Source of the DNA: Paralichthys olivaceus
Taxonomy: Eukaryota > Chordata > Actinopteri > Pleuronectiformes > Paralichthyidae
Length of the DNA: 64,000 nt
NCBI RefSeq assembly: GCF_024713975.1
Contig: NC_091098.1
Coordinates: 11,876,816-11,940,815 of the forward strand
Reading direction: 5' to 3'
Shown here: positions 52,201-62,219 of the stretch, in pieces
How positions within the stretch are numbered: position 1 is the first letter of the stretch
How the letters are laid out: each line of letters starts with the position of its first letter
Notes under the pieces: generated by a model
The model's input: the letters and a program-made list of their open reading frames with translations, nothing else
Told to the model about the DNA's origin: nothing
Databases searched by the model: none
Translations under genes and position numbers: made by a program

Positions 52201-55200
52201 TTCCCCCGGGCGAAGACACGCGACAGAGAGCCCAGCCCCATCTTCTCTTTCTTCTTCTTACGCTTCGCCTCCTCCAGATCTTCTAGGGACTGAAAGAGGA
52301 GAGTGCGAGGGAGAGAGAGCAGAGGGGAGAAGACGATGAAGGGATGGGCCAACAAACAGAGATGTAAGAGCAGAACAGTCGGTGAAGGGGTGCAGAGTGG
52401 GCGATAAAGACCAGGGGAGATAAAGATCACAACACAAAAGGGAAGTGATGCTTTACATGCTGCGAGGCATGCACTTATTCAACAACTGGTTTTCACATAA
52501 ATCCACGTCACAGCTGCAGAGTGAGGACACAACAGACTGTGCAGGGCAAACACGAGCTCAGCCAGAATGACGGTGGAGAGAAACAGCAGCGGCCACGCAG
52601 TGGGACAGTTGGCAGTTTCCACAAAGGAGGTGATTACTTGGGAAGGTGCAGTGGTGGGCAGCTCTTACATTGCAGAGGGAGTGAGTCCGATGGCGTGGCG
52701 AGTTGATGTCGCTGGGTGTGGATGACCGGTCCCCCTCCACCGCTGAGGCGTCGGAGATGATGGAGGGCTGACGCGAGTGGCAAGGGCTCACCCGCACGGC
52801 AGCCACTAAACGGGACAGGGAGGAGAAGAGAAAAGGCTTGTTTTCTTTGGGGTGTGTTTGGGCACCAAAAGTAGTGAACTGGGACGATGTGGTTGTTCTC
52901 AATTATGCCACAATACCCTCAAATAAATAAAATATATGTTTTAAAAATCCACAAACCAAAGGCCGGAAATTACTTGCAATCATCTGCAGTTGCTAAGCAA
53001 CAGTGAAAACAGCTTCACAGAGGTTGAGCCAATGTGTGTGTACCAATGAGACTGAAACATACTGTTCAACCAACTGCGTAGCTGGTGAGGATTCGTGACA
53101 ACTCGCATGTTTTTCTTGTTGTGTTTTTCTTTTTTTCCCTCTACTTGTTCCGCCAGATGCCACCAATTAGTCTGCAACCTGTTTGAACCTGCGGCTCAAA
53201 GAGGACTCAGATGGACCTCTCCTCTCTATTTTTCTGGGGAAGTGCAGCCAGTTGTCCAGTTTCACTCTTTAGAGTGATTATGATTAGTTTGACTTTTTTT
53301 GGAGGTTCAGGATTAACCTCTCAGAGTGACTGTGGTTAGATAACACTCATTAATTCAAGAGCTTATTCTAAATTGGGAAATTATATAAACATAGTAAAAG
53401 CTCCCAGCTGCAGTAATGTTATAATAATGATAATTCTTTTTTCAATAGTAATAATGACAGGCTTGATTTATCCATTTGGAGCTGAAATCCAGATCTGACA
53501 CGATACTCGACAATGATTACTGTTGTTGATGTTGATTATTAGCATTATTATGATAATTTCTACAACTATTAACTGGTGCTGCTCATTAATAACATAATTG
53601 AGGATATCACTCTTATTATTTTCATTGGAACAACCAGTCTGACAGAGAGACACAACTGTTCCTGGTGTATCTCCCCTCTTTTCCACCCACCACTACTATC
53701 TCCCCCATATTTCTCCTCTCACCCCAACCAGTCAAGGCAGATGGCCGCCCACACTCAGTCTGGTTCTGTTGGAGGTTGCTACCTGTTAAAGGGGAGTTCC
53801 AAGTGTTTGCTCATTGTGGGAACTGTTGGGTTCCTCTATAACATTGTAAGGTCTTCAACTTACTATGTAGAGTGCCTTGATGTTATGTTTGTTATGATTT
53901 ACTATAATATACAATGCTACACTGATACTATTGCTACATAAATACAATTTAATTGAATAAACATCAAACACAAACTGCTTCATCACTAAAAGTTTCACCT
54001 GAATTTTGAACAACACCACAGTATATGGACGAGGGACGTTCAGCATCGGTTCACATCTTTTGTGTACACCTGTGCAAGTCATATCGGTGGTGGTGAACCA
54101 ATAGTGCCCAATGTTCAGAGGGGCCAAAAAAATGTATTAACAAAGTCCAGTGAAAAAAAGCTGTAGGAATTGTGCAGACAAAATGTTTAAATCCACTTCT
54201 GACTTTATGAAAACAGTTGCACACGCTAACGGCACATAACAATGAAACCCAACCAATCCTAAAGTGCCACTATTCTGAAATGTGGAGGAACAGCTGTGTG
54301 CAGCAAAGACAAATGGAAGCTGCAAAGCCAAAGGTTTGTTCACTGTATCTGCTCCAAAAAGCAAATGAAATGTCACGACCAGAGCAGCAGGGGTGGCCGA
54401 TAATGTGGACACATTGAGCAGATGGCACGAGTCAATGTGTGTGAAGCCGGTGGACATGAGAATGCAGGCGGTGAATGACTGTAAAAATCGTAGTGTTAAT
54501 GAAAAGGATGTTCGAGTACGTGTGCCTACCTTGTCTGTCCGTGGGATGCCCGGTGTGGACATAAAGGGTCTGCTGACTCTGTCTGATTGCAGCAGTCAGG
54601 GGGAGGTCCGCCTGCATCACCCACTCTTGGTTGTTACCATTGACAACAGTCTCCGTGGGCATGGCCAGAGAGTGACGCTTGGGCACGTCCTTGGTCAGGG
54701 TGGCTAGTGACTGTTTGGCCTTAAGAAGGTAGACAAACACAGGTGCCAAGGGTAAACCTACAACAAGCAACAATCCTGGAGAGAAACCTTGCTTGGTGGT
54801 TGTATTTAAGTGAGTTGGTGTTATTGTTTCTATTTATGCATTTTTTGTATCTGTGTGCACATGTTCATGTTATATTATGTATCCAGAATCCTACTGAACG
54901 TCTCATGCCTCACATGGGCTGTAATTGTGTTTGTCTTTTGTTGTGTGAAATCTTGCTGCAGCTCACTTGCTGCAGTAAAGAGAAAAAAAATAGACAGAAT
55001 GTCTGCAGGAGATGTTTTCCTCCTTTCGGGGGTGGAAGTTAGGGGTTGGTGGGGGATAATAATGGAAATACTGGATAAAATGAAGCTTTTCCACAAGTTT
55101 AATGAATACATTTGCTCTGCAGAGCCCTGTCACAATGCACAACTCACCATGTTTTAGCAGGAACAACAATGAGCCACTGGAGCCTTGGGAGATGTGTTGG

Positions 55201-55235
55201 TATACGTGTGGTTTGTGTCTATCAGGAGCTTTGTT

Positions 55236-55279
<44 letters not shown>

Positions 55280-57111
55280 GATTAGCCTTGGCACATCAGT
55301 GTTTTGCAAATGCTTCAAATCTTGTTATTCTGCAAATCATATCATCATGCCAAGCGTCGACAGGCTGCAAATCAACACCCGGCACAGTCAGCTACATTGC
55401 AATCATTTCTACCTAGCAGCGGTCAAACGATTATCAATCATAGTGTTTGCTTCGCAGAACACAATCCCAATCACAAACCTTTGGAGTAATCATTAGTTGT
55501 CAGAATATTGATGTATTTTTCCCTGCATGCATTCTTATTCTCCTATTCTGATAAATCACAGCAGGGGCCCACGGGGATCAGCAGTGTTAGGATCACTGGG
55601 TCAGGGGCTCCGTCAGTCAGGGACGGCTGTGGGTTAGTCAAACACGTGCAGCTGAGGAGGGGCTTTCCAAAGACAACAATTAGGTCACAGATAGGAGAGG
55701 TTTCCAAAGAGTGGGTGGGGGGGGTCAAGAAAGGTCAAATTTCAAATTTGGGGGACCTGTCTTACCGCCATGACCCTAGATGAGTAGTCCCTGTCCGCAA
55801 GACGCTCAAACACCCGGAACTCCATTCTCTGATTGACACAGTTACTCATCTGGGGGGTTGGAGACATGAGGGATGGCTATACCTTATGTTCAAAAGCATT
55901 CTGGGTTTCATTATATGCAGGCTACCCAAAATGAAATAAGATTGCACAATAACAGACAGATGTACTGTTCACCCATGAAGCAGTGATCAAAGAGAATTTG
56001 TGCTTTCTATTAGTCGTAAATGTCGTCTTATCCCTGTTCTTGTCAGTAGTTTTAACACTTGTGATAAACATGTGTATGAGCTTTAATAACTGGACTTTGA
56101 TTTACTTCAGTTTAGAGTCCATCTTTCTTTCTTAATGTACTAACTTAATGTGTTTTTATTGGCAACTGTAAATCACACATAAATGAAACAAAGTTGAAAT
56201 GAATATCAAAGTCAACAATACTGCAGAAAGAGAACATTTGATTTTCAGAGCGGTACTGTCTAGTTCAGCCCCATGTGTGTTTCTGTCTCACCATGGCCAG
56301 TTCAGCTTCCAGCTCCTTGATGCGATTCTCCTTGAGGTCAAGCTGCGAGCGCAGCATCCCTGTATGCTCTGTGGCTTCCTTGGTCTGCCGCCGCAGGTCC
56401 CACTTCTCCCTCTCTAACAGGTCCTTCTCTTTTGCCAGTGCCTTCACCGCATCCTCGCTCTCCTAGTGGACACAGACATCCTGATGGGTTGGTTCACACA
56501 TGATTGCAAACTGAATGAATAATTAAAAGAATGAGTCCAACCTGCGAGATAATAGCGATGAACCAAATTCAAAATCAGGGAAGGAACTAAATAATCTAAA
56601 TCTGTTGTTTTTATGACTTTTAGATGTATATTTATGTCTCTGAGATGAAGGGCCTTTGCAAACCTATTAAATCTGCTGTATATACAACATCCTTCACACT
56701 ATGTTTGTTTTGTGGCTATGATTTAAAATTACTTTGGAGTGGAGCAGGTTAACAGTTAGATCTCAATATCAAGAGAAAACTTAAAAATCCTCACGGTCAC
56801 ACAAACACAACTTGTCAATATGAATAATATGGTATATATGCAAAGCATTTCATAGCATGGTCATACATGCAGAGAGTGTAATCTATTTTTAAGTAGGAGA
56901 TTAGTACATGTACAGTACAGTGCACACATCCATAAATTATCCTCATCCACAATGTGCACACACATCTAGCAAGAATTAAACTAATTACAAGAAGCATCAC
57001 TGATTTACAAAACCAGCTTTAGAAAATGTGTTTTATTTGGCTCCGCTGCTGCTGCTTGGATGTCGATTGTGTTTTTGGTGCAATGAGCGTCCAACCAATA
57101 CAGCTTTGCAT

Positions 57112-57148
<37 letters not shown>

Positions 57149-57305
57149 AGTACACATGGCGGCCATACTTTTCTGTGCTGCTCATAGTTGCGTATGAAGT
57201 CACGGAGCTGCTCCTCCCGGCTCTCCAGTGTGGCGTAAAGCTGCTGCATCTGGTTCACCAGGTCGGCTTTCTCCGCCTTCAGACGCTTACGGTCAGACTT
57301 CATGG
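43076..57305 (-). CDS. kazn: kazrin, periplakin-interacting scaffold protein (5' part outside window)
   Basis: Kazrin is a coiled-coil and SAM-domain protein found at desmosomes and in the nucleus, linked to periplakin and junction/cytoskeleton control. Twelve exons of the long form were read: 57305-57169, 56462-56292, 54719-54530, 52805-52669, 52289-52166, 47187-46985, 46166-46048, 45163-44932, 44838-44737, 44086-43920, 43702-43561, 43234-43076. The phases join without a break into 626 residues plus a stop, against 775 for the full human long isoform. Order: coiled-coil end, linker, basic KRKKKKEKMG stretch, three SAM domains, and a tail ending GYTSIEVSNV (human ends GYNSLEVTNV). The N-terminal exons are beyond the right edge. 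An alternative stop at 52,119 gives the short isoform. An in-frame ATG at 57,303 (MKSDRKRLK) could serve an internal promoter, as in some human short isoforms by my recollection. Confidence 0.94.
43561..43702 (-). CDS. kazn: kazn exon, disordered tail after SAM3
   Basis: Codes RTDVKQDYERLGLGTPPTP...GSLRRRAVK, with a GTPP motif shared with the human protein. Acceptor CCCTGCAG, donor AAG|GTGGGA. Reading past the donor would add six residues (VGKKKT) and stop at 43,540, a possible alternative ending. Serine, proline and arginine rich; likely disordered and phosphorylated. Confidence 0.85.
43920..44086 (-). CDS. kazn: kazn exon, second part of SAM domain 3
   Basis: Codes EFAESLLNSGVHGAVMVLDP...TALGIPNSKHMVRRHLVEEM. 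The GVHGAV and ALGIP motifs are hallmarks of the liprin/kazrin third SAM domain. Phase 0 in, phase 2 out. Nearly identical in pattern to human kazrin. Confidence 0.93.
44737..44838 (-). CDS. kazn: kazn exon, first part of SAM domain 3
   Basis: 34 codons: ALQARRVQCEHQNVDPLVWTSHRVMKWIRDIDLK. DPLVWT and KWIRDIDLK correspond to the start of the third SAM helix bundle in kazrin and liprins. Donor AAG|GTGGGG lacks the usual A at +3/+4 but has G at +5. Confidence 0.93.
44932..45163 (-). CDS. kazn: kazn exon, SAM domain 2
   Basis: Codes LSKAADMDHHWVAKAWLSDVG and on through HLVDGRMLNSLTRRDLERHLNI, a complete liprin-type SAM domain in one exon. At 232 nt it is not a multiple of three, so skipping it would shift the frame into SAM3. 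A perfect hairpin lies 17 bases upstream of its acceptor (45,181-45,218). Confidence 0.95.
45181..45218 (-). promoter_or_regulatory. perfect 16-bp hairpin just upstream of the SAM2 exon acceptor
   Basis: CACAGTCGTTTCTCAC at 45,181-45,196 and its exact reverse complement GTGAGAAACGACTGTG at 45,203-45,218, separated by six bases. In the kazn pre-mRNA the hairpin ends 17 bases before the SAM2 exon. The loop reads GGCUGA and holds a CUGA that could be the branch point, 33 bases from the acceptor. Role in splicing is inference. Confidence 0.6.
46048..46166 (-). CDS. kazn: kazn exon, second part of SAM domain 1
   Basis: Codes VLLGLTDEDLELGLGVSSLMHRRKLRLAIEDYRDADNGR. The LTDEDLELGLGV and HRRKLRLAI motifs are diagnostic for liprin/kazrin SAM1. 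The donor was placed at GG|GTGAGG so that the split Gly codon joins LSKAADMD of the next exon. Confidence 0.93.
46585..46929. mobile_element. miniature inverted-repeat element, 345 bp, in kazn intron
   Basis: Starts TTAAAGGTCCAGTGTGTAAG and ends CTACACACTGAACCCTTAA, imperfect terminal inverted repeats bounded by TTAA. The interior phrase CACTTCACCACTAGATGTC is typical of a widespread teleost element. It ends 55 bases from the SAM1 exon at 46,985. No transposase. Confidence 0.8.
46985..47187 (-). CDS. kazn: kazn exon, linker and first part of SAM domain 1
   Basis: Codes SDGLSSPTRHSLSDGSEDQL, then DRLQQVELARTTPMSQWRAG and TVQAWLEVVMAMPMYIRTCS. The acceptor is CGCCCAG|AC in a weak, purine-containing tract. 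The donor reads AAG|GTTGGA, a poor match, but the protein continuity (SGK|VLL) with the next exon requires it. Confidence 0.92.
52119..52289 (-). CDS. kazn: kazn exon with alternative short-isoform C-terminus
   Basis: Starts SLEDLEEAKRKKKKEKMGLG and continues to SLDPGLFD. Splicing at 52,165 (GATG|GTACTT) leads 5 kb on to the SAM exons of the long form. Without splicing the frame continues GTSTPDYYIEEDADW and stops at 52,119, the ending known for the short mammalian kazrin isoforms (GTAPDYYIEEDADW as I recall). The lysine-rich stretch is a likely nuclear localisation signal. Both endings are therefore coded by one exon here as in mammals. Confidence 0.92.
   Translation of the reverse strand, partial: SLEDLEEAKRKKKKEKMGLGSLSRVFARGKQRKSLDPGLFDGTSTPDYYIEEDADW
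52669..52805 (-). CDS. kazn: kazn exon, serine-rich linker
   Basis: Codes AAVRVSPCHSRQPSIISDAS, then EGDRSSTPSDINSPRHRTHS LCN, almost the same as the mammalian linker. Donor AAT|GTAAGA. The next exon read starts directly with SLEDLE; the human long isoform has about 17 extra residues at this point by my recollection, which I did not find in this 379-bp intron. Confidence 0.92.
53670..53955 (+). mobile_element. 3'-end fragment of a teleost LINE in kazn intron
   Basis: In order: ACCCCAACCAGTCAAGGCAG, ATGGCCGCCCACACTCAGTC, TGGTTCTGTTGGAGG, CCTGTTAAAGGGGAGTT, GCTCATTGTGGGAACTGTTG, AGAGTGCCTTGATG, and a terminal AATTTAATTGAAT. This is the recognisable tail of a common fish L2/Rex-type LINE; family assignment is from memory. 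It is antisense to kazn. Confidence 0.75.
54530..54719 (-). CDS. kazn: kazn exon, linker after the coiled coil
   Basis: Codes AKQSLATLTKDVPKRHSLAM, then PLTAAIRQSQQTLYVHTGHP. The acceptor is CTTAAG|GCC, with G at -4 replaced by A. Strong match to mammalian kazrin, including the KRHSLAM site (Arg/Lys-rich phosphorylation-like motif). Confidence 0.93.
55240..55274. repeat. (GT)n microsatellite in kazn intron
   Basis: About seventeen GT units in the intron between the two coiled-coil-end exons and the linker exon; likely polymorphic. Confidence 0.9.
56292..56462 (-). CDS. kazn: kazn exon, coiled coil
   Basis: 57 codons, phase 0 at both ends: ESEDAVKALAKEKDLLEREK WDLRRQ, then LRSQLDLKENRIKELEAELAM. 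The heptad pattern of Leu and charged residues is a continuous coiled coil. Acceptor CACTAG, donor ATG|GTGAGA. Confidence 0.94.
57116..57147. repeat. (TG)n microsatellite next to a kazn donor
   Basis: About sixteen TG units starting 21 bases inside the intron from the donor at 57,168. On the sense strand it reads (CA)n, a sequence that can recruit hnRNP L. Confidence 0.9.
57169..57305 (-). CDS. kazn: kazn exon, coiled coil; first kazn exon inside the window
   Basis: Codes (A)MKSDRKRLKAEKADLVNQMQ and LYATLESREEQLRDFIRNYE QHRK. Preceded by CTTGCAG|CC, so it is an internal exon taking one base from upstream. The Met at 57,303 is in frame. Donor AAA|GTATGG. Confidence 0.94.
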
Positions 57306-58029
57306 CTGCAAGAATGGCCGAGAGAGAAATAGAAAGAGAGAGAGGGGTTGTAAGCTATAGCATCAGATGAGCAGCATTTGGCTGTGGGTGTCTCTGTGTT
57401 GGTGTGTGTGAAAACGCTCATATTTACAAAGGCAAAACAGAAGGATGCTTTAAAACAATAGTTTTTTCGTTACCAGACAAAAATGCCTGAAAATATGTTT
57501 TTTGAACAGAGCTGTTTACATCATGTACGTATATGTAATTACACAGAGCAGAGGGACATCAAAAATAAACCTGCAGTCCCACATTTTTATTGAATAACTT
57601 TAGCAAGCAAAATGATTTATGACGGTTTTTGTTTTTAGTCAAAACATTCAAACAGACAGATTCAGATTTTAGTCACAGAAATGTAAAATTATTTTCAAGG
57701 GGATACAACTACACACCTTGTATTGGTTATATTGCTAATACTATGAGCTGATTCATGTACAGCATTTTTTATTTTTGATGACAGGTCCCAGTATTTTTTA
57801 AATCTACCCTGAGAGCCTGTATTAACTAATTTACAATATAGGCCAACACTGGCTGTTCAAATACATTAGATATAGTCTTTCTAAATCGACACACTAACAC
57901 ATCTTGGCAGTGTGTGTTTTCTTGTTCACATTCCTTCATGCATAATAAGTAGGTAACTAGGCAGTTTCAGATATGAAGCATCTCAAGTAAAAACATTACA
58001 GACACCTGCTGTTGCTGTTTTAATGCCGC

Positions 58030-58240
58030 GTGACCGCATGTTGATAAAGAAGTGAATCATGAACCCTCCTGTCAATCTCCGCTCCGCTGCCGGCTTCGTT
58101 AGAGGCTGCCTCTCCCTCTTTTCATCTATCTCCCTGCCACACACTCTCTCTAATCCTCTGGCAATTCACCCACGCATCATGATAAAGAATATGGTTCAGT
58201 GTAGTTATTCACTGAAGCTCTAATTTTCTCAAAGACAACA
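58030..58240. other. candidate conserved non-coding block
   Basis: Dense non-repetitive sequence in the kazn intron with CCACGCATCATGATAAAG near the right end, and no coding frame. Possible enhancer; inference from texture only. Confidence 0.25.
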
Positions 58241-59049
58241 TCTTCGTTTTCTTCCCTCCTCTGCGTCTCCTGCTTTCTCTTGATCCTCTCTCCGTCTTCA
58301 TGTGAGGCTGTTTTCCAGACATCTGCTTAAGGCTGTGCGTCCCCACGGCTACAGCTCAACACTAGCAGTATACTGTATGTTTTATTTACATCCTGTGTTG
58401 TCACACCGTGTCTCTCCACCAATTTCACATCCATTTCCTCTAACCACTCTAACTGTTGGATGTTTCATCTAACATCACACGCTTCTCTTTTTTCCCATAC
58501 CGTACGTTCATCTCTTTTTTTATACCCCTGTTAGCCAGGTGCCTGTCATTAATTAACTTATATCACAGCCTGGTGATTGCGTGACATTCACAAGTTGGGG
58601 AGCGTGCTTGATCGAGTGGCATGGAAGTGCAGCTTCACAAGGACAGATTCACCCTCTCGTTTCCCCCCTTTCATTTCTGTCACCGTTTCATATCTCCTTC
58701 TTTCACCCATTTCTTTTTTAATGGTGGAATCCCCAAGCCGGAGGAAAATGCAGACCAAAGTGTCCTGCGAATGAAAACAAGAAACATCCCTTATTGGCCA
58801 AGAGAAACAGGAAACCTCCCAGCACCTGCCTTAGGAAGTGAAATCAAAGCCTTCTTTGAGACGAGCCTGCTGCTGCTTCACATCCTGCACCTGTGACCGT
58901 TGGCAACATCGACTTTCCTACAAGAAAGCACTCACTGTCACTTGGTAAAAGGATCCATTCACAGCAGAAAATCACGTTTGCACCATTACTTTCCATTAAA
59001 AACCGATGTATGGACACATTTAATGAACAGGGATGGTCCATGCTCTTTG

Positions 59050-59275
59050 CAGTTATATTACAATAAAAAACTTACACGGCGAAGCACTGGCATGCCTCCA
59101 TCCGATGACAGCCATATTAATGACCAGCCTACTCTGGCTCGGTCCAAGCCTCCAAGAATTATTACCAGATTAAACAAGAGGGAACCACCTGGGAACCATA
59201 CAGAGCCGAGGCTAATGTGTGTGGAGCTGCAGATGGAGGATGACATAGAGAGGAAGCTACCCGACAGTCTTTAAT
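59050..59275 (+). other. candidate conserved block overlapping an open frame
   Basis: A 124-codon frame (58,900-59,274) covers this block on the strand opposite kazn. Its end reads MEDDIERKLPDSL and looks protein-like, but there is no splice acceptor of quality, no recognised domain and the left third is ordinary intron DNA. The core GACAGCCATATTAATGACC has TAAT-type sites. It is listed as a block, not as a gene. Confidence 0.3.
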
Positions 59276-60169
59276 TTCTATGAATATGTTTTGTGTATTT
59301 CGAATAGTAACTATTTTGATTAAACCTATTCCCTGCTTGTTTTGACTGGAAGCAGTAGTTGTCTTTGTGTGCTTGACATGCAGATCCAAAAACTATAAGC
59401 TACCCCCTGCTTATGTAAGTAGAAGAAGAGCAGTTCAAACCTCATGCAGAACAAACATGCACCATCTAAAGTCCAACCAGCCCTGTGTTACAACAAAAAC
59501 ACCTGCCTGCACCATGCACCCTCTCCTGACACGCTCTCCAAAATCTGCATAAGTGTTTTTCTTTGGCCCACTACACAAAACCTCTTTTGTGTCTAAGTAG
59601 TTTAATGTGAACATCTACTAATGCAGTGAGCTGAAAGCCTTTGTCTGTGATCATAATCCATTATCAGCAGCCACGATCCGCTAGCATGATCCACAATAAC
59701 AATCATATGTACCATTGTAAACTGAACGATAAGGCAGGGTATGCATTGGGGGCATGGATATCGTGTGATTGACAGCTAGAGGCATCCTCTGGGTGCAGGT
59801 GTAGTTGGGCGTGCCGTTTCACCCTCCACTCCAAAAAACAAAGATGGCACTTGCGAAAGTGTCAAACTCTATTCTTTAAAATGGCAGTTCACAAAACAAT
59901 GGGTGATGTCGGGGGTGGGGGAATCCCTACTGCTCATAATAAGATGATTGTACAGATGATTATCTCTGGTTAAATAATAACCCTAATATTCAGTGTGCTC
60001 TAAAACAAACGAGAAGAGAGCGTGCTGACACGTCTCTGAGGAATAAATGTCCACATCAAGTGCACATTTTATACTATTTATGTTTAAGCAAAAACTGCTG
60101 TCCAAACAATTTTGATGTCCATTAAACACCAGACAATAGGATCATAAAGATCTTTACATTAATGAATGG

Positions 60170-60400
60170 GCCCACTCCACACTGTCACCTCTCCATATAA
60201 TTTCAGTTCTAAAGAGGAGGCCCAGGCTTTTAGTCTGCTCTTAACATAATTATTTGGGGAGAGAGAAGAAAAGAGACAACGGTTCATTGGAGGAAGTCCA
60301 TTGTTCACGGTTTGGAATTTTAAATCTACCATCTGAATAATGAAGTAGGAGCCTCTGAGCTGCTTAGTGAGCTTGTCTCCTCACGTCCTCTGTAAACCTA
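60170..60400. other. candidate conserved non-coding block
   Basis: Non-repetitive sequence with AACATAATTATTTGGGG and TTCATTGGAGGAAGTCC (an ATTGG box) and no reading frame. Regulatory role inferred only. Confidence 0.25.
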
Positions 60401-61413
60401 ACTCCTGGGTTGTATTGAGTTGATATTCGAACTGGTAGAGTTTAATGGTCCTTTACTATAGAGCAGGTAATGTTACTTTAAAGTTACTGTATCAAGCAGA
60501 CATTTAATGAGAGTCAGTCAATGTTTTAACCTTAAGTTCTGCAATGATATTTGACCCTTCGTATAGATCTATTCACAACCTATACCCTAGTCTGTACAGC
60601 AGTATTGTGTTGCAGAATCCACTGTGCATTTTAATTTATGTCATTTGATCTTATTGTCAAAACTACACAAAATCTTTATCCATAGCTTTTTGAATGGCAT
60701 TTATAAGCCTACAGTGTCAATGTGGACTCCACATATGTAAAAATTACCTGGAGGCGTGATTTGATCAATGTAAGTCAATGTAATATCGAAAGTAATGGAG
60801 ACACAACTGTGTGTGTGTGTGCAACTAATGTAACAACAGTAACAGACAAAAGAAGCAACAGGTAGAACTGTGATGCAGATTTTTAACAATGGTACAGGTA
60901 CAATGCTCCTTTAACGACAGAAGTATCCTTGATCACCACTATGGCCACTATGATCCAAAACACGTGTTTTCATTCTAGACCATTCAATTAGAACCGATGG
61001 AGGGGCCTTCAATAACTGTTATGATGAAGCTACATACAGCAATGAGGAAAAACATAAAAAGCAGTGGTAAAGGGCAGAGGTGCGCTGTTAGTCAGTGTAG
61101 TGTGAAATGACACTAAACAGGTGGCAGACTGTGTTTTGATGACACACACAGTAGCTGTCTGCTGCTTTCATTAGATCTCTGGATTGACTGGAAGTCCCTC
61201 GATTGATAGTAATTACCCAAAGAGGAAACAGCTAATTAAAAATAGCAGAGGTGGCCAACTTTACTTTGAAATTTCATTTAACCCAACTTTGATAAGAAAG
61301 TCCAAACCAGAGTTGGGTAAACCTATTAACACCTGTCGACAACAAGCCATCTGCGACAGCCAACTGTGGTTCATTTGCTCATTAAGTCTTTAGAGATGAC
61401 CATGACTGTTTCA

Positions 61414-61876
61414 GGCTGTATCCATACTACCACGTTTTCATCTGAAAACGCATTAGCTCTACTACGGATACAACAGGCGTCCACACTACTGCAGAATTTT
61501 ACAGCCACTAAAATGGAGAAGTTTGGAAACGCTGCTGGCCTCATTTGGGCAGACAAAAACGGTGACGTTCACTCTTGCTTATTGGATATAACAATGTAGC
61601 CTTTGCTGATTGGTCAGGCTCCTATCACATGACCCCCCTTTCTGGAAGAAAACCACCGGCATTATCCTCGGCTACCAGAGAAGAACGCAACCCTGTTGTT
61701 TTTTTGCTAACAGCTGTTGTGCAGTTGAAGTTTGTCCAGTGGGACATGCATGTGTGAGTGGTCCCGTGATGTGTGTGTTAGAATGGGTTGGGATTCAAAC
61801 TAATAAGGAGCCAAATGCTTGTGCAGACCAAGGTTGTTTTAGTTTGAAAACAAAATGCTGCTGTATGGATGTAGCC
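61414..61876. mobile_element. non-autonomous DNA element with inverted ends
   Basis: The left end GGCTGTATCCATACTACCAC and right end, read in reverse complement, GGCTACATCCATACAGCAGC form imperfect terminal inverted repeats; both continue into TTTTC...GAAAAC/TCAAAC. The 'CACGTTTTCATCTGAAAACGC' phrase is known from a common teleost MITE. The open frames within are shadows of the element. Confidence 0.65.
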
Positions 61877-61914
61877 TCAGTGTCCCTGTCATGTGTGTAT
61901 TTAAAGGTAAGGGA

Positions 61915-61927
61915 GGGGGGGGGGGGG
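61915..61927 (+). repeat. G13 homopolymer
   Basis: Thirteen consecutive G, preceded by GGGA. Prone to length error in sequencing and to polymorphism. Confidence 0.85.
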
Positions 61928-62011
61928 ATCACTGCCAGCAGTAGTTGCTGGGTTGAAGTGTGTGTCCTTTGGGAAAGGGATAAAACCTGCAATTGTGAGT
62001 GGGCAGTTATG

Positions 62012-62050
62012 TGCCTGTTAGCACGATCACAATTACAGTGCTAACAGGCA
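62012..62050. other. perfect 13-bp hairpin
   Basis: TGCCTGTTAGCAC at 62,012-62,024 and its exact reverse complement GTGCTAACAGGCA at 62,038-62,050, with a 13-base spacer. It lies in the kazn intron, without neighbouring features that explain it. Confidence 0.55.
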
Positions 62051-62219
62051 GATGTCTGGCACACGGTGGGAGTGAGCTCAGGCTTCAACACTGAAACAGT
62101 GTGAGCATCACATTGCAAACAAAGGGAGAGGATGAGACAGAGGAAACAGGCTGAGAAGAATTGTTTGTCTCTGCGTCCTCCATTTTGTATTCAGAGAAAA
62201 TCTGCATTTAATTCTGCCG

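Noticed and set aside
54137..54562. 141-codon minus-strand frame in the kazn intron
   Set aside because: No domain, no proper splice context beyond its overlap with the adjacent kazn exon, and composition like intron DNA.
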